Positions 44,794 to 53,234 of a stretch of DNA of 64,000 nt are shown one piece after another. Source of the stretch: JAUIET01 sp039111475 (GTDB taxonomy: Bacteria; Pseudomonadota; Gammaproteobacteria; Pseudomonadales; JAUIET01); assembly GCA_039111475.1 (NCBI GenBank), contig JBCCIP010000024.1:24430-88429 (forward strand), written 5' to 3'. Position 1 is the first letter of the stretch. Each line of letters opens with the position of its first letter. The notes under the pieces were generated by a model. That model was not told the origin of the DNA. It searched no databases and saw only the letters and a program-made list of their open reading frames with translations. Made by a program: the position numbers and the translations under genes.

Positions 44794-46308
44794 TTGTTGA
44801 AGTTACTCTGCATTCTAAGTTTGTTGCTTTGCACCGCATGCGGTGGCGGTGGCGGTGGCGGTGGCGGCGCAAACGTAGATAGCGATGGCGTATCAGTATC
44901 AGATAATGATACGAATACTGATACCAATACCGACTCGAATTCCGATACAGGAACGAACACTGATCCTGATACAGACACGGATACCGACACGAACACGGAT
45001 ACCGACACGAACACGGATACCGACACGAACACTGATACCAACACGAACACTGATACCAACACGAATACTGATACCGACACGAATACTGATACCGATACGA
45101 ACACAGATACTGACGCAAACACAGATCCAGATTCCGACGGCGACGGTATTCTGGACAGCGTTGACTCCTGCCCAAACCAGGCCAATACTGGGCTGGGACT
45201 GGATACCGCTGGTTGCCCAATTGCTGTGCCGGTTCCGCAACGCAGCACAACGTCGGTGGTGCTGGCACAACAATCCTCGCAGAGCGCTTTCGGCGGCACT
45301 TGGGAGTTGGATTTCTACCGCAACACAGCATACAACTGCGGCGTTTCAGGTAACTACAGCTTCCTGGTCGTAGAACCCAGTAACAATGCTGGTGCACAGG
45401 CCCCGTTATGGGTTTATCTGCACGGCGGCGGCGTCGGTTACTTCGACGGAAGTGGTAACTATCTTGCCTTGCAAAATCAGACCCAAAACACCTGGAACCA
45501 GGAAGAGTCTTTCAATGATCTATGGAATGGCCAGGTGCTCGAGCGCGTTTTGGACGGTGGCGGTAACCCGATAGACAACACCCTGAAGCGGCGCATAGAG
45601 GAAGGATACCGCCTGTTAGTGGTGTCTATGTGTGACCACGATGTGTATTCCGGTCAAGGCACGGCATACCCCAACAATCCCAATGGTAATCAGGTCAACG
45701 GTTTACAGGCAACAATGTCTGCCGTTGAGTATACGGTGGCCAATTACCCAACCAGTCATGTCATTGCGCATGGCACCAGTGCAGGCTCGGTCGGTGTATT
45801 TTCACTGGCCAGCGCCTTTGCCCAGGAAAGCACAGAACTGACGGCAGTTATTGCGGATTCTTTTGCGATTACTCCGCGCCTTCTGCCCATCACAGAACAA
45901 TATGCCGGCAGTTCCGGATTTCCATTTGTCGCCGGGTTCGACGCGCAAGGGGCGATAGACAAGATTGGTTTCTATATTGATCCCGAACTGCATGGGTATC
46001 CGGAAGCTCGAATCAATGCAGGTTTCACAGCAGTACCAAGCCTGTTTCTGGGTGGTGATGCCGATCCATTTTGCGCAGGAAACCTGGCAGTCATACCTGA
46101 GGCAAGCGGCACCGGCTTGAACAATTGTGATTGGGTATTTGATGCACTGCGCCAGGCCATTGCAGACCAGCCTAACAGCCCTCACCAGATCAATATTCTT
46201 GATGGCGCCGGTCATGTACCTACTAATGATGAGGGCCCCGTTAACAATATCGTCGACACCTTCGTAAGTGGCGTGCTGGCGGCTAACCCTCCTTTACCAT
46301 TCGAATAA
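44794..46308 (+). CDS. Lipoprotein with Asp-Thr-Asn repeat linker and esterase-like alpha/beta-hydrolase domain
   Basis: 504 residues from a TTG at 44794, placed 9 bases after GGGAG and directly before a lipoprotein signal (LLKLLCILSLLLCTAC, lipidated Cys near 16); an in-frame ATG at 44668 would add 42 residues with no signal logic. After the Cys come nine Gly, then about 80 residues made almost only of Asp, Thr and Asn, ending in a thrombospondin-3-like calcium site DPDSDGDGILDSVDSCPN. The C-terminal 300 residues resemble an alpha/beta-hydrolase: HGGG oxyanion loop near 210, nucleophile Ser in HGTSAGS near 329, acidic Asp candidates, and His in GAGHVP near 474. Cell-surface ester hydrolase is the likely role; substrate unknown. 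The acylase gene follows. Confidence 0.7.
   Translation: MLKLLCILSLLLCTACGGGGGGGGGANVDSDGVSVSDNDTNTDTNTDSNSDTGTNTDPDTDTDTDTNTDTDTNTDTDTNTDTNTNTDTNTNTDTDTNTDTDTNTDTDANTDPDSDGDGILDSVDSCPNQANTGLGLDTAGCPIAVPVPQRSTTSVVLAQQSSQSAFGGTWELDFYRNTAYNCGVSGNYSFLVVEPSNNAGAQAPLWVYLHGGGVGYFDGSGNYLALQNQTQNTWNQEESFNDLWNGQVLERVLDGGGNPIDNTLKRRIEEGYRLLVVSMCDHDVYSGQGTAYPNNPNGNQVNGLQATMSAVEYTVANYPTSHVIAHGTSAGSVGVFSLASAFAQESTELTAVIADSFAITPRLLPITEQYAGSSGFPFVAGFDAQGAIDKIGFYIDPELHGYPEARINAGFTAVPSLFLGGDADPFCAGNLAVIPEASGTGLNNCDWVFDALRQAIADQPNSPHQINILDGAGHVPTNDEGPVNNIVDTFVSGVLAANPPLPFE
44980..45123 (+). repeat. 18-bp tandem repeat (8 units) encoding DTDTNT
   Basis: Eight consecutive 18-base units, consensus GATACCGACACGAACACG, from 44980 to 45123; the first two are identical and the others differ by one to several bases. 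Looser copies begin near 44908. Every unit keeps the frame (Asp-Thr-Asp-Thr-Asn-Thr), so length changes would not break the gene. The minus strand is also open here, which makes a false antisense frame. Confidence 0.95.
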
Positions 46309-46400
46309 GCTTCAATATCGCGCTAAACTCGCCGCACCAGCTGTGGCTAGTTTACTAAGCGTTTTTCAATTTCTAGAGCTGCAGCGATCAACCTTGGAAC

Positions 46401-48767
46401 TTGACGCCCATCATGATCTACAACTGCGCTGTGCTCGCCACTATGGCACTAACAGCAATATCGCTGATCACCAGTTGCACACTTCAAAACAACAGCAATT
46501 CAGTGGACGAGTATGTCTTTGACGCCGTTCTGTACCGCACTGAGGGCGGTATTCCCCATATCGTGGCAGATAACTGGGGTAGCATCGGTTATGGCACGGG
46601 ATACGCCGCGGCAGAGGATCACTTTTGCGAACAAGCGCGCAATGTGCTGAAGTTTCGCGGGGAATTGTCTGCTCACTTTGGCGGTAACGGAGAAAATCGA
46701 GACTCGGATTTTTTCTACAAGTTACTGGAAAAGGAAGGTATATACGATGAACCTATAGACTCAGAATTTGATGACTTGTTTGCAGGTTACGCTGCAGGGT
46801 TTAATCGTTACGCGGGCGACACAGGCATAGACAATATTACGGATAAGGCGTGCAAAGGAGCGCGCTGGATCCCTACACTCACCACCAGAGACGTAAAGCG
46901 TTTTCACCTTACACCGGCTTTCCTTCCAAGCTTTTCGCCACTGATATTGGCGGCTTCGGCACCAACCGATCAATCGTCTGCGCAGTTGAAGCCAGCGGGT
47001 GGTGTTTATCATTTGAGCAAGTTCTACGAACATTCACAGCCAGCGAGCATCCAGAGCATATTTAACGCTAGCGATAAGGGAAGCAATGGCGTAGCGATCG
47101 GCAAAGACGCCAGCACAGATGGCTCAGGCTTGCTGTTCGCGAACCCTCATCTCGAATGGCAAAACTTCGATTTCAGAATGTATGCGATGCACCAGATCAT
47201 CCCGGGTGTGAGCAATATGTTGGGAGCAAATCAGGCGCAGAGGGCGCACGTAGGCTTTGGTACCAACGGCGACATAGCGTGGACTAATACGGTATCGAGA
47301 TCCAAGGCATTTTCGTTTTACAAACTTGATCTGGTGCCGGGCAGCCCGATGCGATACATGTTTAACGGCGAAGAAATAGATATAGAGCCAGTGACGGTAA
47401 GTATTAAAGTACTTGGAGCCAACGGTGAATTAGCAGAAAAACACCACACTTTCTATAAAGCCAATCAAGGTTACATGGTTGGCGGTAAATTCCCATGGAT
47501 TGATGGCTTTGGGGTGAGCGTACGAATCGCCAACGAGGGTGCGCGTGGTTTCCAGGGCGGCGCCATGGCGATGGCAAATGCAAAGAACGTTGAACAGTTA
47601 AAGCAAGCCATCAATAAGTACCAATCTACGCCGGGCATAAATACTATTGCTGCCGACAAACACGGTCGCGTGTTTTACGGTGACCTGGGACCGGTAGTCA
47701 ATTTGAGCGACCAGCAGCTCAGGAATTGCGTTTTTAAAGAACCACTGCTGAAAGGAAATACCAGTGATTGCAGTTGGAACACAGATCCAGACTCTGCCGC
47801 GCCCGGCATATTAGGCGCCAGCAAGCAGGCAGCCTTGATTCGCGACGACTACGTTAGCAATTCCAACGACAGCTATTGGCTTACCAACCCCAATCAACCT
47901 ATTTCGAACATTCCAGCGGTGCAAGGTACAGAGCGCAGTGAACGAACGCTGCGTACTCGATCGGGTCTAGCGATGATACAAGCACGGATCGACGGGACAG
48001 ACGGTCTTCAAGGCAAGGGTTTTGATATCAACTCTCTCAGCGCACTCATGATGAGTAATCAACATTATGCCGGAAAAATTTTGCGTGATGATGTTGTGCA
48101 CCTGTGCGAAGGCGCACCCGTGTTGCAGCTGGAAGGAAAAAGTGTCGATGTGAGCAAAGCGTGCGAAACCTTGGCCAATTGGGATTTGAGCGCCAACGTT
48201 AACAGCACGGGCGCTCATGTTTTTCGCGAGTTTCTGCGCGCGGCGAACGACAATAAGTTCACCCGATGGCTACCCAGATCTTTTGATTACGAGATCGAAT
48301 TCGACGTACAAGACCCTGTAAATACGCCAAGAGGACTGAAAACCAGCGGTAATCCCGCTGTGCTCACTGCGCTGGCACAAGCCGTGCTAACACTTGAGAA
48401 AGCTGGAGTTTCGCTGGATGCTTCACTAGGAGAGCTACAATACATAACGCGTAATGGGCAAAAAATCGCTTTGCCGGGCGGCGAAGAGTTTGAAGGTGTG
48501 TTTAACAAAATGACGTTTGAGCCTATTGGCGAGCAGGGGTATCCGGATGTAACCGGCTCTGCCGCGAGCTGGATAATGACCACGAAACTTACCCAGGAAA
48601 AGACAGAGGTGAAAGGCATTCTGTCCTATTCACAATCATCCAATCCAAACTCGCCGCACTATAGTGATATGACCAAGCTGTTTGCCCGTGGCGAACTCAT
48701 TGATATACCTTTCACTCTACAAGCAGTAAAGCAAAGCGCGTTAAGTGAAATTAGACTGGCGGAATAA
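46401..48767 (+). CDS. Penicillin-acylase-family Ntn hydrolase, predicted lipoprotein (N-acyl-homoserine-lactone acylase-like)
   Basis: 788 residues. The N-terminal signal ends in a lipobox LITSC (Cys26). The alpha chain (YVFDAVLYRTEGGIPHIVAD; GYGTGYAAAEDHFC) is followed by the autocleavage site: ASDKGSNGVAIGKDAS, Gly227/Ser228, so Ser228 would become the N-terminal nucleophile of the beta chain, with ANPHLEWQ downstream in the usual place. The family includes penicillin G acylase, AHL acylases (PvdQ, QuiP) and aculeacin acylase; it hydrolyses amide bonds of acyl chains. Specificity is not determined. It follows the esterase-like lipoprotein by 92 bases and may share its promoter; two acyl hydrolases at the surface could work on one substrate. 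Confidence 0.85.
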   Translation: MTPIMIYNCAVLATMALTAISLITSCTLQNNSNSVDEYVFDAVLYRTEGGIPHIVADNWGSIGYGTGYAAAEDHFCEQARNVLKFRGELSAHFGGNGENRDSDFFYKLLEKEGIYDEPIDSEFDDLFAGYAAGFNRYAGDTGIDNITDKACKGARWIPTLTTRDVKRFHLTPAFLPSFSPLILAASAPTDQSSAQLKPAGGVYHLSKFYEHSQPASIQSIFNASDKGSNGVAIGKDASTDGSGLLFANPHLEWQNFDFRMYAMHQIIPGVSNMLGANQAQRAHVGFGTNGDIAWTNTVSRSKAFSFYKLDLVPGSPMRYMFNGEEIDIEPVTVSIKVLGANGELAEKHHTFYKANQGYMVGGKFPWIDGFGVSVRIANEGARGFQGGAMAMANAKNVEQLKQAINKYQSTPGINTIAADKHGRVFYGDLGPVVNLSDQQLRNCVFKEPLLKGNTSDCSWNTDPDSAAPGILGASKQAALIRDDYVSNSNDSYWLTNPNQPISNIPAVQGTERSERTLRTRSGLAMIQARIDGTDGLQGKGFDINSLSALMMSNQHYAGKILRDDVVHLCEGAPVLQLEGKSVDVSKACETLANWDLSANVNSTGAHVFREFLRAANDNKFTRWLPRSFDYEIEFDVQDPVNTPRGLKTSGNPAVLTALAQAVLTLEKAGVSLDASLGELQYITRNGQKIALPGGEEFEGVFNKMTFEPIGEQGYPDVTGSAASWIMTTKLTQEKTEVKGILSYSQSSNPNSPHYSDMTKLFARGELIDIPFTLQAVKQSALSEIRLAE

Positions 48768-48814
48768 ACGCCCGACTCCTATCACTGATGACAAGGCCAA
48801 GGTGACTCAATCCC

Positions 48815-49858
48815 CTAGCATGCTGTTGAGAGCATTGCTTCAACTCCGGTGTCTTGCAACATCGCATCAACCCTGCCTCTGTCATTCTCAGAAAGCGCCC
48901 GGTAGCGTTCATTGGTCCATTGCAGGCATTTCGCCTGATATGGGAAAGTGCGTTGCGTCCATAAAGCACCATCGATCTGCGTTTGCCAATTCTTTTCGCC
49001 AGCCCGCACTGCTTCAGCGTTGGCCAATTGTGCCGGCACATATACCCGGCCCATTTCAGCCAATAACTCGCGTAGGCTCTCGGGCTGATCTTCTATCGCT
49101 ACCCAGTGATCATCTTTCGGCTGCAGGCCGCTCTGGTCACACATCTGGTCTACCCAGGCGACGGTACGGGGTGAAACGTCGTGGGTGATCTTCCTCGGCG
49201 TAGGATCAAACCCCACTAATTGCGTTAGCTGGCCATACAGACCAAAATCGCCCGCCGAAGGGCGACTTCCCAGCATGAACTTCTGATTGGCAAGGTGATT
49301 TTCCATGGCCCGCAAAAAACGGCGGTAGCTAGCATCAATAACGGGTGCGGTGATGTCATTGGAGCCTACTACATAAAGCCGGCCAATCTGGCGCTCTGAA
49401 ACCCAAGCCTTGTATTGCCTATGCGCATCCGTGTCGATACTGATGTCCATGCCCAGTGGTAATAGCGTGCCTGCGTTACTTGCGTCAACCTCCAGGTGCC
49501 AACGGTAATGGAACATATACTTCGTACACCACTCATCAGCAAAGTCTTCAATCAAATAGTCAATAAATGCCAACGCCGGCTCGCCGGGTAATACGCTGCG
49601 ATCAGAGTACATCTGTTCCAGACGACGAATAATTGGCGTGGAATCACACTGCGCTGTTATTTCGCCACCTTGTTGAAAAAAGAATGTAGGCATGAATATT
49701 GGTTTGGGTTGAGCAACACCCAAAGCATCACACGCCTGCCCGGGGTCACCCCAAGTAACCGAATATGGCACTCGTCGATAAAGCATTAATGCCACCATTT
49801 TCTGCGTATAGGGGGAACCCGTGCCGCCCACCAATTGAATTGGCTGATGAGTTGTCAT
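48815..49858 (-). CDS. Glutathione S-transferase-like protein, paralogue 1
   Basis: 347 residues from the ATG at 49858, 8 bases after AAGGA; upstream frame extension is unsupported. The thioredoxin-like N-domain has QLVGGTGSPYTQKMVALMLY and CDSTPIIRRLEQMY, where the Ser-Thr pair is at the glutathione gamma-Glu site. A C-terminal helical GST domain follows, with FMLGSRPSAGDFGLYGQLT near 235, the usual N-cap motif with Asp. It is 120 residues longer than a standard GST because of an extra C-terminal helical part. It shares this layout with the next gene upstream. A TGACA-N7-TGYCA site lies about 80 bases upstream. Confidence 0.75.
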   Translation of the reverse strand: MTTHQPIQLVGGTGSPYTQKMVALMLYRRVPYSVTWGDPGQACDALGVAQPKPIFMPTFFFQQGGEITAQCDSTPIIRRLEQMYSDRSVLPGEPALAFIDYLIEDFADEWCTKYMFHYRWHLEVDASNAGTLLPLGMDISIDTDAHRQYKAWVSERQIGRLYVVGSNDITAPVIDASYRRFLRAMENHLANQKFMLGSRPSAGDFGLYGQLTQLVGFDPTPRKITHDVSPRTVAWVDQMCDQSGLQPKDDHWVAIEDQPESLRELLAEMGRVYVPAQLANAEAVRAGEKNWQTQIDGALWTQRTFPYQAKCLQWTNERYRALSENDRGRVDAMLQDTGVEAMLSTAC

Positions 49859-49931
49859 TGCCATGTTCCTTCGCGTTGTTCGAATAGTGTCTGCGGGCAG
49901 ATAGCCTCCTGCCACGGCACTCAAACTATAT

Positions 49932-49948
49932 TGGCACAATGAATGTCA
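49932..49948. promoter_or_regulatory. Palindrome TGGCA-N7-TGTCA upstream of GST paralogue 1
   Basis: Reads TGACATTCATTGTGCCA on the minus strand, 74-90 bases upstream of the start codon. Same 17-base layout and flanks (TTGACAT..ATTGTG.CA) as the sites before GST paralogue 2 and the nitronate-monooxygenase gene. Probable operator, perhaps of the nearby TetR protein. Confidence 0.6.
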
Positions 49949-50029
49949 ATATGTAAAGTTTTTAAGAATCATCTCCAATGGTGGTGCTTAAAGCAGGGTG
50001 ATGAGCGTTGCCAACCAGCAGAATGGCAT

Positions 50030-51160
50030 CTAGTCCCCCCAAACTTCCAGGTTATCCATTTGCTGAATTGGCCTAATCAGCGAAGCATCGAGAATCGGTG
50101 ACAACCCGCACCCATCTAACATTTTATCAACAGCTGGACGATCTTTGGCACTGAGCTGTGAATACAGTAACTGCACCCGCTGCAACAGGAAGAAACGGTA
50201 TGGCTGAGCTAATGCAGTAATGCGCTGTCCGCGAAGAGTGAATTCTGTATTGCCCAGCGACTCTGCCAAACGCCCAACTGCCGGAGTTCCAGACTCCGGA
50301 CTATGCTCTGCCAGCCAGTTATTTATGAGTTCTGCGGCGGCTACCGTTTCGGGCACAAAATCTTCTGCACAAACCTTCAACACATTCAACAGCGTTTGCG
50401 GGACGGCATCATTTTCCAGAAAGTCCGTGCCGGCGTTAAAAAACTCCGGTACATCCTGATCTGCGCGATTCATGCGCTCCACCCATCGATAGACTCTCGT
50501 AGCACGCTGCTGCATCAGTCGCGCCGGGTATGGATCGCGCCCAAGGTGAGCATACATAGGCCCCAGCAAGCCAAAGTCGCCAATGCATGGTCGCCAGCCC
50601 AACAAATACGGATAGTGTTCAAAATGTGCATTCAAAGCATCTAGAAATTCCATGTATAGGGTTTCCACCAGCTCACTGCTTTGCTCGTTGACACCGAAAA
50701 TCATTGCGGCGTGGCGCATGCGATTCATCATGTATTCGGTTTTTTCCTCTCGCTGAGATGTGTTTCGCTGAGAATAGAGAAAGTGGTAACGCACAAAAGC
50801 CAGATTGTCCTCAGGATAATTCCAACGATAGTGCATGGCCGGGCGCATAAGACCCTCAGCACCTATAACGTCAACCAAAGCACTGACTATCTGTTGTCTT
50901 TGTCCAGGTGGACGACATGGCCGACCGCCTGCGGCTTCGAAGTATTCGATAATCGCCGCGCCGTCGCGAATCACCTCTCCTCCTGGCGTTTGCAACGTTG
51001 GAATGGTCGGTAATTTTCCCTTCGGCAACACCTCAGTTTTGAAACTCTCGTGCCCTGTTGACCGTTCAATGAACGGGATTTGGTTTTTTATCAAATAACT
51101 GCGTGCACGCCCTGAGTACAGGGAATGAGTCATTGCGTACAAGGTGTGCGGCTCAGTCAT
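50030..51160 (-). CDS. Glutathione S-transferase-like protein, paralogue 2
   Basis: 376 residues. N-terminal thioredoxin-like domain (YAMTHSLYSGRARSYLIKNQ; GEVIRDGAAIIEYFEAAGG) and C-terminal helical domain with LLGWRPCIGDFGLLGPMYAH near 195, the GST N-cap region. Same unusual long C-terminus as paralogue 1, with LSAKDRPAVDKMLDGCGLSP matching LSENDRGRVDAMLQDTGVEA near the end of that protein. They are clearly related but divergent. Its own predicted operator lies 65-81 bases upstream. A catalytic Ser or Cys in the usual place is not obvious. Confidence 0.75.
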   Translation of the reverse strand: MTEPHTLYAMTHSLYSGRARSYLIKNQIPFIERSTGHESFKTEVLPKGKLPTIPTLQTPGGEVIRDGAAIIEYFEAAGGRPCRPPGQRQQIVSALVDVIGAEGLMRPAMHYRWNYPEDNLAFVRYHFLYSQRNTSQREEKTEYMMNRMRHAAMIFGVNEQSSELVETLYMEFLDALNAHFEHYPYLLGWRPCIGDFGLLGPMYAHLGRDPYPARLMQQRATRVYRWVERMNRADQDVPEFFNAGTDFLENDAVPQTLLNVLKVCAEDFVPETVAAAELINNWLAEHSPESGTPAVGRLAESLGNTEFTLRGQRITALAQPYRFFLLQRVQLLYSQLSAKDRPAVDKMLDGCGLSPILDASLIRPIQQMDNLEVWGD

Positions 51161-51224
51161 TGTTGGTTCTCGGTAAGAGGCCGTAAGTTCGGTGCGTCGA
51201 GCGCATTCTGGGCCTGTATTGATT

Positions 51225-51241
51225 TGACATAGATTGTGTCA
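51225..51241. promoter_or_regulatory. Palindrome TGACA-N7-TGTCA upstream of GST paralogue 2
   Basis: TGACATAGATTGTGTCA, perfect half-sites. TTGACA could also serve as a -35 box. Third-party overlap with a further TGTCAA at 51249-51254 extends the dyad. It is located 65-81 bases from the start codon of the minus-strand gene and about 80 bases from the end of tetR. Confidence 0.6.
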
Positions 51242-51323
51242 TATTACATTGTCAATTGGCCAATAACGCTGCAAATAAGCTAATCCGCTTTGGTTTGCGA
51301 GGCAAAAGTGCGGCCCAACGTCG

Positions 51324-51911
51324 TCACTTGCTGAGCAATGAATTCAGCATACCCACCAGTAAGGTGATCGCCGCAGACTTATTCAGGGTTTGGTGGTAGC
51401 GCAGGCGGTGCCACATTTCAAAAGACGCTACTGCCTCTGCCGCTTCGCGCTCACTGCGGTTCAAATCTTTCAACTCCGGCAGCCAATCTTCCAGATCCTT
51501 CTTCAGCCCACGCTGGTAGCGCGCATAATTCTTACGCAGCGTTTCCGAACGCCAAAGTTGGGCCGTCGTTGATAATACTCTGTTGTTGTTTTCTTCAAAG
51601 CCTTCCGCACGTCGCTCTACAGCATGCAAAATGCGCTCTTGCAGAGTGCCATTGCGATCACCGCCAACAAAAAGCGCTTCAGTTGCTTCACGGGTTTGTC
51701 GGTCGATGGTGGCAAACAGGGTTTCCATGTCTTCGAAATGACGAAAAAAGGATCGAATCTTAATGCCTGAGCGGTCAGCAATCTGCTGGGCTGTAGGAAT
51801 AAGGTTGCCCTCCTCCATCAACGCTAAAACAGCATCCACAATTGCCTGCTTACTGCGTTCACTGCGCGCTCGTCGGCCATCTACAGATTCAGGGTTCGCT
51901 AATTTTGACAT
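51324..51911 (-). CDS. TetR-family transcriptional regulator
   Basis: 195 residues. The N-terminal HTH reads ERSKQAIVDAVLALMEEGN and PTAQQIADRSGIKIRSFFRHFEDM, a standard TetR DNA-binding domain. The C-terminal ligand domain (GFEENNNRVLSTTAQLWRSE...) is not assignable. It lies between GST paralogue 2 and the nitronate-monooxygenase gene, the three target candidates with the shared palindrome; a TTGACATTGTGTC half-palindrome also overlaps its start codon, hinting at autoregulation. Confidence 0.88.
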   Translation of the reverse strand: MSKLANPESVDGRRARSERSKQAIVDAVLALMEEGNLIPTAQQIADRSGIKIRSFFRHFEDMETLFATIDRQTREATEALFVGGDRNGTLQERILHAVERRAEGFEENNNRVLSTTAQLWRSETLRKNYARYQRGLKKDLEDWLPELKDLNRSEREAAEAVASFEMWHRLRYHQTLNKSAAITLLVGMLNSLLSK

Positions 51912-52002
51912 TGTGTCTGTTTAATCCTGGCAAAAGCAATCTTGCGATTGGTGTTATTTGTATCACGTTGTGATGAACAGACCAAATTCCAGCTTTAACC
52001 GC

Positions 52003-52971
52003 TCACACGACAATAGAAGCCAGCCTTTCACAAATGATCTGCTCAGCATCACTAACAATCGTGTCTACCAACTCCTTGCAGGTGGGAATATCATGGATCA
52101 GGCCTCCACACATACCAACAGTAACCATACCCGCGTCAATATCTCCGGTGCTCCAGGCTTTCTCCTGATTCGCACCCGATACTAAGCCGTGTACCTGTGC
52201 AAAGTCACCCCCAGCGGCCTCAATCTCGGCAACCTGGTCAGCGACAGAATTGCGATACACGCGTGCAGTGTTCTTAAAAGTACGGAATATTAACCGAGTT
52301 TGGTTTTCATCCATCTCTACTACTTTTTGTTTAATGCCTTCATGGATAGGCGCTTCTTTGGTCACCAGAAAACGTGTGCCCATATTGATGCCCTCACAAC
52401 CCAAAGCCAAGGCGGCTGCAAGGCCGCGACCATCAGCAATGCCACCTGAAGCCAATACGGGGATCTTTAACGCCTGAGTCGCCGCTGGAAACAGCACCAG
52501 GCCACCCACATCTTGCTCACCAGGATGTCCCGCGCATTCGAAACCGTCGATACTCACTACGTCTACACCAATGCGCTGTGCCTTAAGCGCATGCCTGACG
52601 GCAACGCATTTATGAACCACTTTAATTCCGGCTTCCTTGAAGCGATCCATAAAAGGCTCCGGGCTGCGGCCAGCTGTTTCAACGATCTTTACACCGCTCT
52701 TGATGATCACATCCACATAGTCATCGTAGTTAATTTCACTCGCCACCACGCCAACAGTAAGATTTACTGCGAAGGGCTTGTCTGTCATGGAGGCACAGCG
52801 GGCAATTTCTGCCTCGAGGCCTTCAAGGGTTGGTTGAGTCAGGGCCGTCATTACGCCAAGCGCACCCGCATTAGAGGCTGCGGCTGCAAGATCGGCAGTA
52901 CCCACTCGCATCATGCCACCACACACAATTGGTGTTTCGATGCCAAGTAATTCGGTAATTCTCGTTTTCAT
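52003..52971 (-). CDS. Nitronate monooxygenase-family FMN enzyme
   Basis: 322 residues, TIM-barrel FMN oxidoreductase of the 2-nitropropane-dioxygenase group. TPIVCGGMMRVGTADLAAAA is the FMN-binding start, FAVNLTVGV and VVSIDGFECAGHPGEQDVGG the central blocks (His in AGHPGE corresponds to the usual catalytic region), and PVLASGGIADGRGLAAALAL the phosphate-binding loop. Members oxidise nitronates, or reduce enoyl or quinone-like substrates. It stands upstream of tetR on the same strand. A palindromic site lies 51-67 bases from its start. Confidence 0.85.
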   Translation of the reverse strand: MKTRITELLGIETPIVCGGMMRVGTADLAAAASNAGALGVMTALTQPTLEGLEAEIARCASMTDKPFAVNLTVGVVASEINYDDYVDVIIKSGVKIVETAGRSPEPFMDRFKEAGIKVVHKCVAVRHALKAQRIGVDVVSIDGFECAGHPGEQDVGGLVLFPAATQALKIPVLASGGIADGRGLAAALALGCEGINMGTRFLVTKEAPIHEGIKQKVVEMDENQTRLIFRTFKNTARVYRNSVADQVAEIEAAGGDFAQVHGLVSGANQEKAWSTGDIDAGMVTVGMCGGLIHDIPTCKELVDTIVSDAEQIICERLASIVV

Positions 52972-53021
52972 TCCTTATCTATTGCTCTTCTGTTTTCAAT
53001 TTAGAATTCAGCATAATGTAT

Positions 53022-53038
53022 TGACATTAACTATGCCA
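53022..53038. promoter_or_regulatory. Palindrome TGACA-N7-TGCCA upstream of the nitronate monooxygenase gene
   Basis: TGACATTAACTATGCCA with the same T before and AT after as the other two sites. Position 51-67 bases upstream of the start codon. Third member of the putative TetR operator set. Confidence 0.55.
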
Positions 53039-53234
53039 TATAAATATAACCTCTAACACTGCGTGATCATCAGGCACTCCAGTCCTAGTGATACCTTTTA
53101 TCTAGAAAACCGGCAGCATCACAAATAGTGCGCTGAAAACCATGCAATTGACTGAGATTTAAACTGTACTGAATAGAGCAAATCAGACTAAATGAATTGC
53201 GAAACGGACTTCTTGAGCATCTTGATTAGCAACC

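Noticed and set aside
44980..45123. Possible CRISPR array
   Set aside because: Units are directly adjacent with no spacers and encode a protein linker.
44763..45299. 178-residue minus-strand frame rich in Val-Ser-Val-Phe repeats
   Set aside because: It is the antisense reading of the in-frame DTDTNT repeat and has no start signal; the plus-strand lipoprotein explains the region.
51905..51917. A fourth full TetR operator at the tetR start (TTGACATTGTGTC)
   Set aside because: The half-sites are 3 rather than 7 bases apart, and the sequence is part of the coding start, so it is only mentioned as a possible partial site.
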